38,620 nucleotides of DNA from Bacteroidota bacterium (lineage in GTDB: Bacteria; Bacteroidota; Bacteroidia; Bacteroidales; JADFUO01). The stretch spans positions 1 through 38,620 of the forward strand of contig JAUXFX010000007.1 in assembly GCA_030622635.1 (NCBI GenBank). The letters are read 5' to 3'. The translations under genes were made by a program, and so were the position numbers. The notes beneath the pieces were generated by a model. That model searched no databases and was not told where the DNA came from. It worked only from the letters and a program-made list of their open reading frames with translations. Shown piece after piece: positions 28,308 through 37,221 of this stretch (its first letter is position 1; each line of letters starts with the position of its first letter).

Positions 28308-30500
28308 ATGGATAAAATTAAAGAACTCGAACAAATTGCTATAAACGTTAAATCACATAAGATTTTAAAGCAGCTTTTATACGAAAATCCTAAGCTTGAG
28401 CAGATAATGCGAAAATCAAACAATAAGACGGAAGCCATTGTTATGATGAAAAGCTGGGTTATGAATTATATGAAATCCAGACCAAATGCTTTAAAATTTT
28501 ACAATGGTAAAAATACCGGACGTGAACAATATAATAAATTATCATGGCGCGATTATGCAGCAATAAGATTACTTGATTACATTGATAATGCAGGCAGGAA
28601 ATTTGAAGACCTGAATTTAAGAGGAGATATAACCGGAAGTAATCCAATTAAATATATCTGGATGGCAGTAAAATTTGGGACCGGTGGTGCGGAAACAGAT
28701 TTTTTTAAAGATATGCTTCATCTTTTCAGGCAATTTTCAGGAAAAAGTAAAAGAGAATTACCTTCAAAAGAAAAAGTTCTGGAATGGATGAGCAGGCATC
28801 CATCAGGGCTTGACCCCCAAATAATTAAAATAAGGAAAAAAAACCGCGACAGAATATTAAATGTTATAATTAGAAAATTAGATTCCGGAGAAATCAAAAG
28901 TAATAGGTATCAGTTTGTTCCAGGAATGTCGGAAGAACAAAAATTTTTACTAACACTTGAATGGTGGAAGGATAAAAATTTTCATTTAAAATTTGCAATA
29001 AGGTCGCCGGAGCTTTTAAATGAAATGCTTAATTATTCGCTGAGCCAGGAAACAATGAAACTTTTGTATGATGCTAAAAAAGCCGGCATTCCGTTTTTTG
29101 TCAATCCTTATTATCTCTCTCTTTTAAATATTTGCGAACCGGGATTTGCTCCTGGTGCCGACCTGGCCATCAGAGATTATATAATATACAGCAAAGAGCT
29201 TATTAATGAGTTCGGACATCTTGTTGCGTGGGAAAAAGAAGATGTTGTTGAACCTGATAAACCTAATATTGCCGGATGGCTGTTACCTTCATTTTATAAT
29301 GTTCACAGACGTTATCCGGAGGTCGCTATTCTTATACCCGAAACAATAGGACGTGCATGCGGCGGATTATGCGTTTCCTGTCAAAGAATGTTCGACTTCC
29401 AGAGCGGAAACCTGAATTTTAATCTTGTAGAATTAAAACCTAAAGAAACCTGGCCTCAAAAATTATCCAGATTAATAGAGTATTTTGAAGAAGACTCTCA
29501 ATTAAGGGATATATTAATTACCGGTGGCGATGCACTTATGAGCTCTGACGATTCACTGAAAATACTCCTGAATGAAGTTTATAAAATGGCTGTTAAAAAA
29601 ATTGAAGCAAATAAAAAAAGAGCTAATGGGAAAAAATTTGCCGAAATGCTAAGAGTGAGACTTGGAACACGATTGCCAATTTATCTTCCCCAAAGAATCA
29701 CACCCGAATTAGTTGATATTTTAGCTGAATTCAAAGAAAAAGCATCAAAAATCGGTATAAAACAATTTATTATTCAAACCCATTATGAAACAGCTATGGA
29801 AGTTACACCAGAATCCCTTGTTGCCGTTAAACGCCTGTTATCATCCGGTTGGATAGTAACCAATCAGCTTGTATTTACAGCAACAGCTTCGAGAAGAGGA
29901 CATACTGCCAAATTAAGAAAAGTACTAAACGAAATCGGTGTTTTACCTTATTACACTTTTACGGTTAAGGGATACATGGAAAATTTCCACAATTTCGCTA
30001 CAAATGAAAGAGCAGTTCAGGAGCAAATTGAAGAAAAAGTCATTGGTAGTATTCCTGAAAAATATTATGATACTATCAAAGAATTTCCTTTGGACGCCGA
30101 GAATCTTGTAAAAAACATAAAAGAACTTGAAAACAAAGCAAATCTTCCATTTCTTGCTACAGACCGTAATGTTTTGAACCTGCCCGGAGTTGGTAAAAGC
30201 TTAACTTTCAGAACTATCGGCATTACAAGGGAAGGCAGAAGAATACTGGAATTTGAACATGACTCAACAAGAAACCACAGCCCAATTATAAAAAAAATGG
30301 GAAAAGTGACAATAATTGAATCCAAATCAATCGGGCAGTATTTAAGACAATTAGAAGAAATGGGAGAAGATATTTCGGAATATGAAAGTGTTTATGGATA
30401 TTCAATCGGCGAAACTGAAAAAGTTATGCCAATTTATCAATACCCTGATTATGATTTTGAAATTACCGGTGAATTAACTAATTTTCAGATGGATGATTAG
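28308..30500 (+). CDS. KamA-family radical SAM protein (lysine 2,3-aminomutase-like, long form)
   Basis: GRACGGLCVSCQRMFDFQSG cluster motif (CxxxCxxC), DILITGGDALMSSDDSLKILL, VRLGTRLPIYLPQRITPELVDIL, FIIQTHYETAMEVTPE. Confidence 0.85.
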   Translation: MDKIKELEQIAINVKSHKILKQLLYENPKLEQIMRKSNNKTEAIVMMKSWVMNYMKSRPNALKFYNGKNTGREQYNKLSWRDYAAIRLLDYIDNAGRKFEDLNLRGDITGSNPIKYIWMAVKFGTGGAETDFFKDMLHLFRQFSGKSKRELPSKEKVLEWMSRHPSGLDPQIIKIRKKNRDRILNVIIRKLDSGEIKSNRYQFVPGMSEEQKFLLTLEWWKDKNFHLKFAIRSPELLNEMLNYSLSQETMKLLYDAKKAGIPFFVNPYYLSLLNICEPGFAPGADLAIRDYIIYSKELINEFGHLVAWEKEDVVEPDKPNIAGWLLPSFYNVHRRYPEVAILIPETIGRACGGLCVSCQRMFDFQSGNLNFNLVELKPKETWPQKLSRLIEYFEEDSQLRDILITGGDALMSSDDSLKILLNEVYKMAVKKIEANKKRANGKKFAEMLRVRLGTRLPIYLPQRITPELVDILAEFKEKASKIGIKQFIIQTHYETAMEVTPESLVAVKRLLSSGWIVTNQLVFTATASRRGHTAKLRKVLNEIGVLPYYTFTVKGYMENFHNFATNERAVQEQIEEKVIGSIPEKYYDTIKEFPLDAENLVKNIKELENKANLPFLATDRNVLNLPGVGKSLTFRTIGITREGRRILEFEHDSTRNHSPIIKKMGKVTIIESKSIGQYLRQLEEMGEDISEYESVYGYSIGETEKVMPIYQYPDYDFEITGELTNFQMDD

Positions 30501-30537
30501 TGTCTATTCATAAAGTTGTTGTGTTTTGCTGGTAAGC

Positions 30538-30780
30538 GTTCACAGAACGCTGAAATTGGAAATTAGAAATTAGAGAAAAATGAAAATAGTTTACGAATTA
30601 GACGTTTACAACCTAGTGGAAAAATTGTCGGATTTAGTTTGGTGCGACTTTGACAAGTGGAAAAAAAGGTTCAAAATAGTAATTGAAAAACTTGGTCCAA
30701 AGTTGAATGCGTTTATCAACAGCACAAAAATAGGATAACATAAATTTCCAATTTCTAATTTCTAATTTCAAACTGTGAAC
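30538..30780. repeat. ~243-bp intergenic unit bounded by inverted heptamer-type repeats (TGAAATTGGAAATTAGAAATTAGA ... AAATTTCCAATTTCTAATTTCTAATTTCAAA) plus GTTCACAG/CTGTGAAC
   Basis: Inverted repeat ends visible in sequence. Confidence 0.75.
30580..30738 (+). pseudogene. 52-aa remnant resembling the N-terminus of an S23/IVS-type four-helix-bundle protein
   Basis: MKIVYELDVYNLVEKLSDLVWCDFDKWKKRFKIVIEKLGPKLNAFINSTKIG*; the LxVYxLxEKLSDLVWxxFDKW start is typical of the family but the rest is missing. Confidence 0.5.
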
Positions 30781-30833
30781 GGATACTTTTGCTGTTATTA
30801 TTTATAATTTTAGATTTGATATTAAACCCCAAA

Positions 30834-31946
30834 ATGAATATATATAGAAAATTTATATTTTATTTCTTAATTATGAGTTTATTGTCTTCCTGCCATGTTG
30901 CCCGGTTCATTTTTTGGAATACGGCTGATATTAAAGATTATAAGAAATTTCCTTCATACAAAATTAAAAAAAAGGAACCTGTATTTAATTTTTATGAAGC
31001 AGCAACACCTGTACAACTTAATATCCCAGAAAATTTTATAACCGGAAATAATACCGATTCATTTGAAAATTTCCTTGAAGACCATAAAACCGTTGCTTTT
31101 CTGATTATCAGAAATGACACTGTTATTTATGAAAAATATTTTAAAAAATATAACCATAATTCAATATTACCTTCTTTCTCCGTATCAAAATCTTATGTTT
31201 CGGCATTAATGGGAATTGCAATTGCCGAAGGGTATATCTCTGATACAAATCAGCCTATTACAAAATTTGTCCACGAACTAAAAAATAAAAATTTTAAAAA
31301 TATCACTATTGAAAATTTACTAAATATGCAGTCGGGTATAAAATTTAGTGAGGCATACTTGAATCCATTCGGGCAGATGGCAAAATATTATTACGGAACC
31401 AATCTTAAAAAGTATATTACAAAATTAGAGGTAAAAGAACCGCCAGGTATTAATTATGAATATATGAGTGTTAACACTCAATTGCTTGCATTGGCAATTG
31501 AAAATGCTACAGGAAGAAAATTCACAGATTATTTTGAAGAAAAAATATGGCAGCCTCTCGGAATGGAATCTGATGCAAGCTGGAACTATGACAGTAAAAA
31601 ACACGGAACAATCAAAGCATTCTGCTGCCTGAATGCAAGAGCAATTGATTTTGCAAAATTCGGCAGGTTATACCTGAATAATGGCAATTGGAACGGAAAA
31701 CAAATAGTTCCTGAAAAATGGGTTGAGAGGTCAACATCAATTATTAATAATTCATTGGATTCACAAAATTATCCATACACTTATTTTTGGCGGGCAAAAG
31801 AAGACGGTGCATTTTTTGCAAAAGGAGTGCTGGGTCAATACATTTATGTTTTCCCGGAGAAAAATTTAATTTTTGTAAGATTAGGCAAAAAATACGGCAA
31901 AATTGACTGGGCTGACCTTTTTGAAGAGATTTCAAAGCAGCTTTAA
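30834..31946 (+). CDS. Serine hydrolase (class C beta-lactamase/penicillin-binding-protein-like) lipoprotein; track ORF from 30789, start at 30834 preferred
   Basis: SxxK motif PSFSVSKSYVSALMG, YMSVN; lipobox-like LIMSLLSSCHVARF. Confidence 0.87.
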   Translation: MNIYRKFIFYFLIMSLLSSCHVARFIFWNTADIKDYKKFPSYKIKKKEPVFNFYEAATPVQLNIPENFITGNNTDSFENFLEDHKTVAFLIIRNDTVIYEKYFKKYNHNSILPSFSVSKSYVSALMGIAIAEGYISDTNQPITKFVHELKNKNFKNITIENLLNMQSGIKFSEAYLNPFGQMAKYYYGTNLKKYITKLEVKEPPGINYEYMSVNTQLLALAIENATGRKFTDYFEEKIWQPLGMESDASWNYDSKKHGTIKAFCCLNARAIDFAKFGRLYLNNGNWNGKQIVPEKWVERSTSIINNSLDSQNYPYTYFWRAKEDGAFFAKGVLGQYIYVFPEKNLIFVRLGKKYGKIDWADLFEEISKQL

Positions 31947-32060
31947 TCATTTGCGTATAATAAAAACTGTTTTATTGATTTTGACGCAGATAAACGCAGA
32001 TTTATTATGATTAAAAAAAATATAAAAGTAACTAATCCCGAACTCACGTTATATTTTGCA

Positions 32061-32093
32061 AGCCGCTTAGCAGTTCCAAACTGCTTAGCGGCT
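32061..32093. terminator. Hairpin AGCCGCTTAGCAGTTCCAAACTGCTTAGCGGCT between convergent genes
   Basis: 14-bp stem with one mismatch. Confidence 0.6.
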
Positions 32094-32123
32094 GATTTAT
32101 TTAAAAAATCATTGCAGTAATAA

Positions 32124-33701
32124 TTATCTGATTATCATAAACTTTTCTTTTGCAATCAACTTTCCGTTTTGCCATAAAACTGCAATATATATACCTCTGT
32201 TCCATTTACTGACATCCACAATAACTTCAGTTTGACCTTTAGGAACTTTTATTTCTTTTGCTTTCCTTCCAAAAATATCAAAAATTTTAATTATGCACGA
32301 ACTAACCTGAAACCTGAAACTTGAAACCTGAAACTTATTTTGTGCCGGATTCGGATAAATTAAAATCCCATCACTCTCTTCCTCTTTCTCCGGTTTTACT
32401 TCCTCCATTCCCACTATCAAGCCACAATCATCCTGAACGATGGTGTCCGAAATAATGGAGTAAGGGCACAGGCTGTCGTAAGTGAAGGGTTGGGTGTAGA
32501 TAGTGTCGTCTTCTAAATTCTGGTTGAGTTTACGAAGATATACATCAAACTGTGAATTTTGGTAAGTGTTATACATATATACAAGCTTTCCATCAAATGT
32601 AACTTGAAGAATGCTTCTGTAAAGATCCTCCACCAGTACAGTAGAATCTAAAAGATTTCCTAGTGTATCTATGATGACAGCATAACTCACAATGTCTTCT
32701 TCGTCATTTCCCCAACCGGCACTGGCAGCCAGAATAGTATCATTAAGAAAAGTAGCATATCCTAAACCTCCATTCTCATAGCCACTAACAATATCATAAA
32801 TATCTAGTACATTTCCATTTAGATCCATTTTTACAATGGCTGGTGCAGCGCTGGAAGGATTATAATAGTAATGTTTTATAGATGAATAGTAATAAGACTG
32901 ATTTGGATTTAAAGTTGTAGTTCTTCCTATGCCACCAACATTGCTTACTTCTTTATGTACTATAGTTTCCCATTGGAAATTACCCAAAGAATCCGTTTTA
33001 ATATAATAAGGTTTTGACCAATAAAGATTTGGATTATTTGGGTCTAAATAATCGCAAGTGCCTGTAATTAAAAACCCACTATCTGGAGTAATATTTAAAT
33101 ATGCTGCATCAGCATTTATCAGACCGGTATCCGTACTATTATAACATTGTTTCCATATTAAATCCCCTTCACCTGAAAGTTTTGCAAGACATATCCTATC
33201 AATCTGTCCTGTAGGATCATCACCTGTATATCTTAATATGGCAACACATCCACCGTCATCCATTGCTAAAATAAAATTTGAATAATCAAAATTTTCCGGA
33301 GTATAAAATACCTTGCACCATTCTTTCTCTCCACATGAATCCAATTTAATTATTATTGGATCTCTATATGCATCATAGTAATTCGTTATTCCAGCACAAA
33401 ATAATCCTCCTCCTTCATTCATGTCCATATGCAAAATAGTAATATATGAATTTGCATCACCTATGGTTTTCTCCCACAATATTTCACCATTTACATCAGT
33501 TTTTATTAGCCAATTATAATGTACATAATTATGCCCGTGTTTTCCAAAAATAAGATAACCATTATCATAAGATTCAATAAAATAACTACCAACTGCATCC
33601 TTCTCATCGTAATATGCTTTAACCCATCGGTTTTGACATTCTGCTTTAAGTATAAATATTATAAGCAGGATGCTTATTATATATATTCTCAAATTCATCA
33701 T
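32124..33701 (-). CDS. T9SS-sorted secreted beta-propeller-like protein, family A copy A1
   Basis: Signal peptide; NWLIKTDVNGEILWEKTIGD, IKLDSCGEKEWCKVFY, YDSLCPYSIISDTIVQDDCGLIVGMEE; C-terminal ILIYPNPAQNKFQV...IIKIFDIFGRKAKEIKV. Confidence 0.87.
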   Translation of the reverse strand: MMNLRIYIISILLIIFILKAECQNRWVKAYYDEKDAVGSYFIESYDNGYLIFGKHGHNYVHYNWLIKTDVNGEILWEKTIGDANSYITILHMDMNEGGGLFCAGITNYYDAYRDPIIIKLDSCGEKEWCKVFYTPENFDYSNFILAMDDGGCVAILRYTGDDPTGQIDRICLAKLSGEGDLIWKQCYNSTDTGLINADAAYLNITPDSGFLITGTCDYLDPNNPNLYWSKPYYIKTDSLGNFQWETIVHKEVSNVGGIGRTTTLNPNQSYYYSSIKHYYYNPSSAAPAIVKMDLNGNVLDIYDIVSGYENGGLGYATFLNDTILAASAGWGNDEEDIVSYAVIIDTLGNLLDSTVLVEDLYRSILQVTFDGKLVYMYNTYQNSQFDVYLRKLNQNLEDDTIYTQPFTYDSLCPYSIISDTIVQDDCGLIVGMEEVKPEKEEESDGILIYPNPAQNKFQVSSFRFQVSSCIIKIFDIFGRKAKEIKVPKGQTEVIVDVSKWNRGIYIAVLWQNGKLIAKEKFMIIR

Positions 33702-33703
33702 TT

Positions 33704-34648
33704 CTATTTTATTATGTTGATTTTACTGCTTTCTTTCAGTTCACCATTTACGAATAACTGAATAAAATACATACCAGTAGGGTATGCTTTTGTGGTAATA
33801 ACCCTTTGATTTTGTCTGTCTTCAAGGTAAAAGTTCAATATATGTTTTCCTGTTATATCCGATATCAGTATCATTGCAGTCCCCTCAAGTTCTCTAAGGT
33901 CGTAATCGATGATAAAATAGCTGCCTGCTGGGTTAGGGAAAATTCTTAAGAGCGATCCTTGGGTTTGACCCGATTGTTTAAAATATTCCCAGGAAGGAGA
34001 ACTTTTGAGATTATCGGGTAAATAAACCGGCTCCTGGTAACTCATCAGGCCATTGTCAATTAATATATTCCTGGCATATACACCGGGTAAATTATTATGG
34101 TTTGCTGCTATGTCTTGTAAAGTTTGTATATTTATGCTATCTAACACTAAAGAATCTGTCTGTATATCAAGCAATACGTCAAAAAGATCATCATAAAGAT
34201 CGTGTAAGGTTTGCTGATTGTCATCAAGAGTAAATTCAACAGGTATATTAGTTAATGTGTTCACAACTGATAGGGAATCTTCCATATCAAGATATATAAA
34301 TGCAAGTTGATAACGGGCACAGGGGCTTTGTTCATTCTGTAATAATGCCATAATACTATCGTTTGCCCAGGTATTTAAAGTATCATTTTTATAATGCCTT
34401 AGCAGTTTTGAAAGTGACTTTGCCCTTGTTGAAGAATGTTTAGCCAGTTTCCGTTCAAGAACTTCTTTTGTACCAGTAATATTTAATCCACCCATGATCT
34501 CTGCCATCATATAATCAGGCATTGGCACGAAGCGATCATCTAATACGTTTATTACTTCTGCTGATTTGTCCGATTGTGGGTTGGCTACCAAAATATCACG
34601 TATCATAGCATTTGGTAGTACGTTCTCTTTATAGATAGCTGATTTCAT
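33704..34648 (-). CDS. Family B protein (copy B1): helical C-terminal module plus T9SS sorting domain, no recognisable signal peptide
   Basis: MKSAIYKENVLPNAMIRDILVANPQSDKSAEVINVLDDRF...; LLRIFPNPAGSYFIIDYDL C-terminus. Confidence 0.8.
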   Translation of the reverse strand: MKSAIYKENVLPNAMIRDILVANPQSDKSAEVINVLDDRFVPMPDYMMAEIMGGLNITGTKEVLERKLAKHSSTRAKSLSKLLRHYKNDTLNTWANDSIMALLQNEQSPCARYQLAFIYLDMEDSLSVVNTLTNIPVEFTLDDNQQTLHDLYDDLFDVLLDIQTDSLVLDSINIQTLQDIAANHNNLPGVYARNILIDNGLMSYQEPVYLPDNLKSSPSWEYFKQSGQTQGSLLRIFPNPAGSYFIIDYDLRELEGTAMILISDITGKHILNFYLEDRQNQRVITTKAYPTGMYFIQLFVNGELKESSKINIIK

Positions 34649-34672
34649 TGCAGTTTTAAAAATTCTTAAGAT

Positions 34673-36247
34673 TTAATTCACAATCACCTTTTCACTCCCA
34701 ATAACACTATTCTTGTCTCTCACCATTATTAGATAAAGTCCTTTTTTCCATCCTTCAACATCTACTTCAATCTTATTTTGCCCTTTAGGAACATTTATTT
34801 CTTTTGCTTTCCTTCCAAAAATATCAAAAATTTTAATTATGCACGAACTAACCTGAAACCTGAAACTTGAAACCTGAAACTTATTTTGTGCCGGATTCGG
34901 ATAAATTAATATCCCATCTCTCTCCTCCTCTTTCTCCAGTTTTACTTCATCCATTCCCACTATCAACCCACAATCATCCTGAACAATTGTATCTGATACA
35001 ATTGAGTAAGGGCACAGGCTGTCGTAAGTGAAGGGGAAGGTGTAGAGGGTATCGTCTTCTAAGTTTTGGTTGAGTTTAAAAAGGTAGGTGTAGAATTGAT
35101 CACTATCTTCTTCATATTTATTAGTAAAAAATAATAATTTATTATCAAAAGTCTTCTCTGTTTTAGCCATCCAATCATTGTCCAATAATACTTTTTGGGT
35201 TAAAATGTTACCCAGTGTATCAATAATTATTGCTTTTGGAGTATGATCTGATTCTGTTCCCCAACTTGCACTCGCAGCAAGTGTTGTATCATTAATAAAA
35301 AGAAGACTGATCATTTTTCCATATTCATTGGGTGGAGCAATATCATAAATATCAATTAAATTACCATTCAAATCCATTTTTAACATTGCAGCCGCATCTT
35401 TTGATTGATCATAATAATAATGGCTAATTGATGAATAATAGAATGTAGAATTCGAATTTATTACCGTGTTCCAGGCATATCCACCTAATTCAGATATTTC
35501 TTTATGAACAATGGTTTCCCATTCAAAATTACCCAGCGAATCAGTTTTTATATAATAAGGTTTACTCCACCAATAATGAGGAGGATTGGGATCAACATAA
35601 TCACAAACACCGGTAATTAAGAATCCACCATCAGGTGTAATAATTACATCCTTTGCATCATCGTTATATAAATTCGTATCAGGACTATTATAGCAATGTG
35701 TCCATTGAACCGTTCCATCTTTATCCAGTTTTGAAAGGCATGTGCGGTCTGTAAAATGTATAGTACTCATATATCTTAATAATACTACTACCCCATTATC
35801 CTGAGTGATAACCAAATCGTTTGAGAAGTTGTTTCCCTCCTCAAAAAATACATTGCACCATTCTTTTTCTCCACAAGAATCCAATTTCATAATTATGGGA
35901 TCATAATCGCTTGTATTATATGTATCTGTAGAACCTACAAGAAAAATATTTCCTTCCTTGTCAGTTTTTGTATTAGCAGTCAGTACAAGGTAGTCCATTC
36001 CATTGCCAAGCGTCTTATTCCACAGTACATTCCCATTTATATCTGTTTTAATCAGCCAATTAAGTTTTGGATAATTTGGCCCATATCTGCCTGTAATAAG
36101 ATAACCCTTATCATAATACTCACAAATGCTTTCACCAACAGGATTTAGCCCAGAAAGATATGTATTGGTCCATCGTTCCTGACCTTGAACCTTGATAATT
36201 AGTTGAAAAAATATTAACAGTATTATTAACCAACTTTTCATTAACAT
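34673..36247 (-). CDS. T9SS-sorted secreted beta-propeller-like protein, family A copy A2
   Basis: Same motifs as A1; signal peptide MLMKSWLIILLIFFQLIIKVQG. Confidence 0.87.
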   Translation of the reverse strand: MLMKSWLIILLIFFQLIIKVQGQERWTNTYLSGLNPVGESICEYYDKGYLITGRYGPNYPKLNWLIKTDINGNVLWNKTLGNGMDYLVLTANTKTDKEGNIFLVGSTDTYNTSDYDPIIMKLDSCGEKEWCNVFFEEGNNFSNDLVITQDNGVVVLLRYMSTIHFTDRTCLSKLDKDGTVQWTHCYNSPDTNLYNDDAKDVIITPDGGFLITGVCDYVDPNPPHYWWSKPYYIKTDSLGNFEWETIVHKEISELGGYAWNTVINSNSTFYYSSISHYYYDQSKDAAAMLKMDLNGNLIDIYDIAPPNEYGKMISLLFINDTTLAASASWGTESDHTPKAIIIDTLGNILTQKVLLDNDWMAKTEKTFDNKLLFFTNKYEEDSDQFYTYLFKLNQNLEDDTLYTFPFTYDSLCPYSIVSDTIVQDDCGLIVGMDEVKLEKEEERDGILIYPNPAQNKFQVSSFRFQVSSCIIKIFDIFGRKAKEINVPKGQNKIEVDVEGWKKGLYLIMVRDKNSVIGSEKVIVN

Positions 36248-36254
36248 GCATTGT

Positions 36255-37196
36255 TTATTTTGAGATTGTTAGCTTTATTACTTCTTTTAAGTTGTTGCCC
36301 AAATATAATTGTAACAAATATACACCATCTGAATATTCGTTAGTTGAGATAATTTTTTGAGTATGTGTGTTTTCTAAATAAATAAGATCACATCTTTTAC
36401 CCATTGCATCAGAAACCATAAAAAATGAATGTTCTACACTTTCAGATAAATCATATTCAACGATAAAATAATTACCGGCTGGGTTTGGGAAAACTTTCAT
36501 TATATAATCTATTTTGGATTTATCTGGATTAACAGGATAAAAAGGTATTGTTTTGAGAAAATCAGGAAAATAAACCGGCTCATCATAATCAATTATACTG
36601 TCATTGATAAGCAGATTTCTTGCATAAGTTCCAGGAAGAGTTGCATGAGATGATAAAGATAATAAGGATTGTGTAATTGTGCTATCAAGGTTAATGGTAT
36701 CTGCTTGCAAAGTCCATAATATTTCAACAAGATCCTCGTATTGCTGATGTAATAATTGTTCATACAAAGATAATTCGAAAATCAATGGAATGCTATCCAA
36801 TGTATTAAACAAATTGACAGAATCAGATCTTTCAAGATACAGTAAAGATAATTTATACCATGCCTTAGGGTATGGTTCCCTGTGCCATAGAGCAATCAAA
36901 CTATCGGTTGAGGTTGGAATATTGGCAGTATCACTTTTGTAAAATCTCTCCAGCTTAGAAAGAGATTTCATACGATTTTTTTTGTGTGAAGCAAGTTTAT
37001 GCTCAAGCTCCTCCTTAGCACCAATTGTATTTTGTCCGGCCATAATTTCACCCATCATATAATCCGGCATAGGATTAAACCTGTTATCTAATGTATTGAG
37101 TACATCCGGTGTTTTGGCCGACTGGGGGTTGGATACCAAAATATCACGTATCATAGCATTTGGTAGTACGTTCTCTTTATAGATAGCTGATTTCAT
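36255..37196 (-). CDS. Family B protein (copy B2), no recognisable signal peptide, T9SS C-terminus
   Basis: MKSAIYKENVLPNAMIRDILVSNPQSAKTPDVLNTLDNRF...; VFPNPAGNYFIVEYDL. Confidence 0.8.
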   Translation of the reverse strand: MKSAIYKENVLPNAMIRDILVSNPQSAKTPDVLNTLDNRFNPMPDYMMGEIMAGQNTIGAKEELEHKLASHKKNRMKSLSKLERFYKSDTANIPTSTDSLIALWHREPYPKAWYKLSLLYLERSDSVNLFNTLDSIPLIFELSLYEQLLHQQYEDLVEILWTLQADTINLDSTITQSLLSLSSHATLPGTYARNLLINDSIIDYDEPVYFPDFLKTIPFYPVNPDKSKIDYIMKVFPNPAGNYFIVEYDLSESVEHSFFMVSDAMGKRCDLIYLENTHTQKIISTNEYSDGVYLLQLYLGNNLKEVIKLTISK

Positions 37197-37221
37197 TGCA
37201 GTGTCAGAAAATTCTTGAGAT

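Noticed and set aside
34649-34675. Stop-codon readthrough joining A2 to B1 (they share a frame, 8 codons apart)
   Set aside because: The A3-B2 gap is 25 bp and out of frame, so the shared frame at A2-B1 looks accidental.
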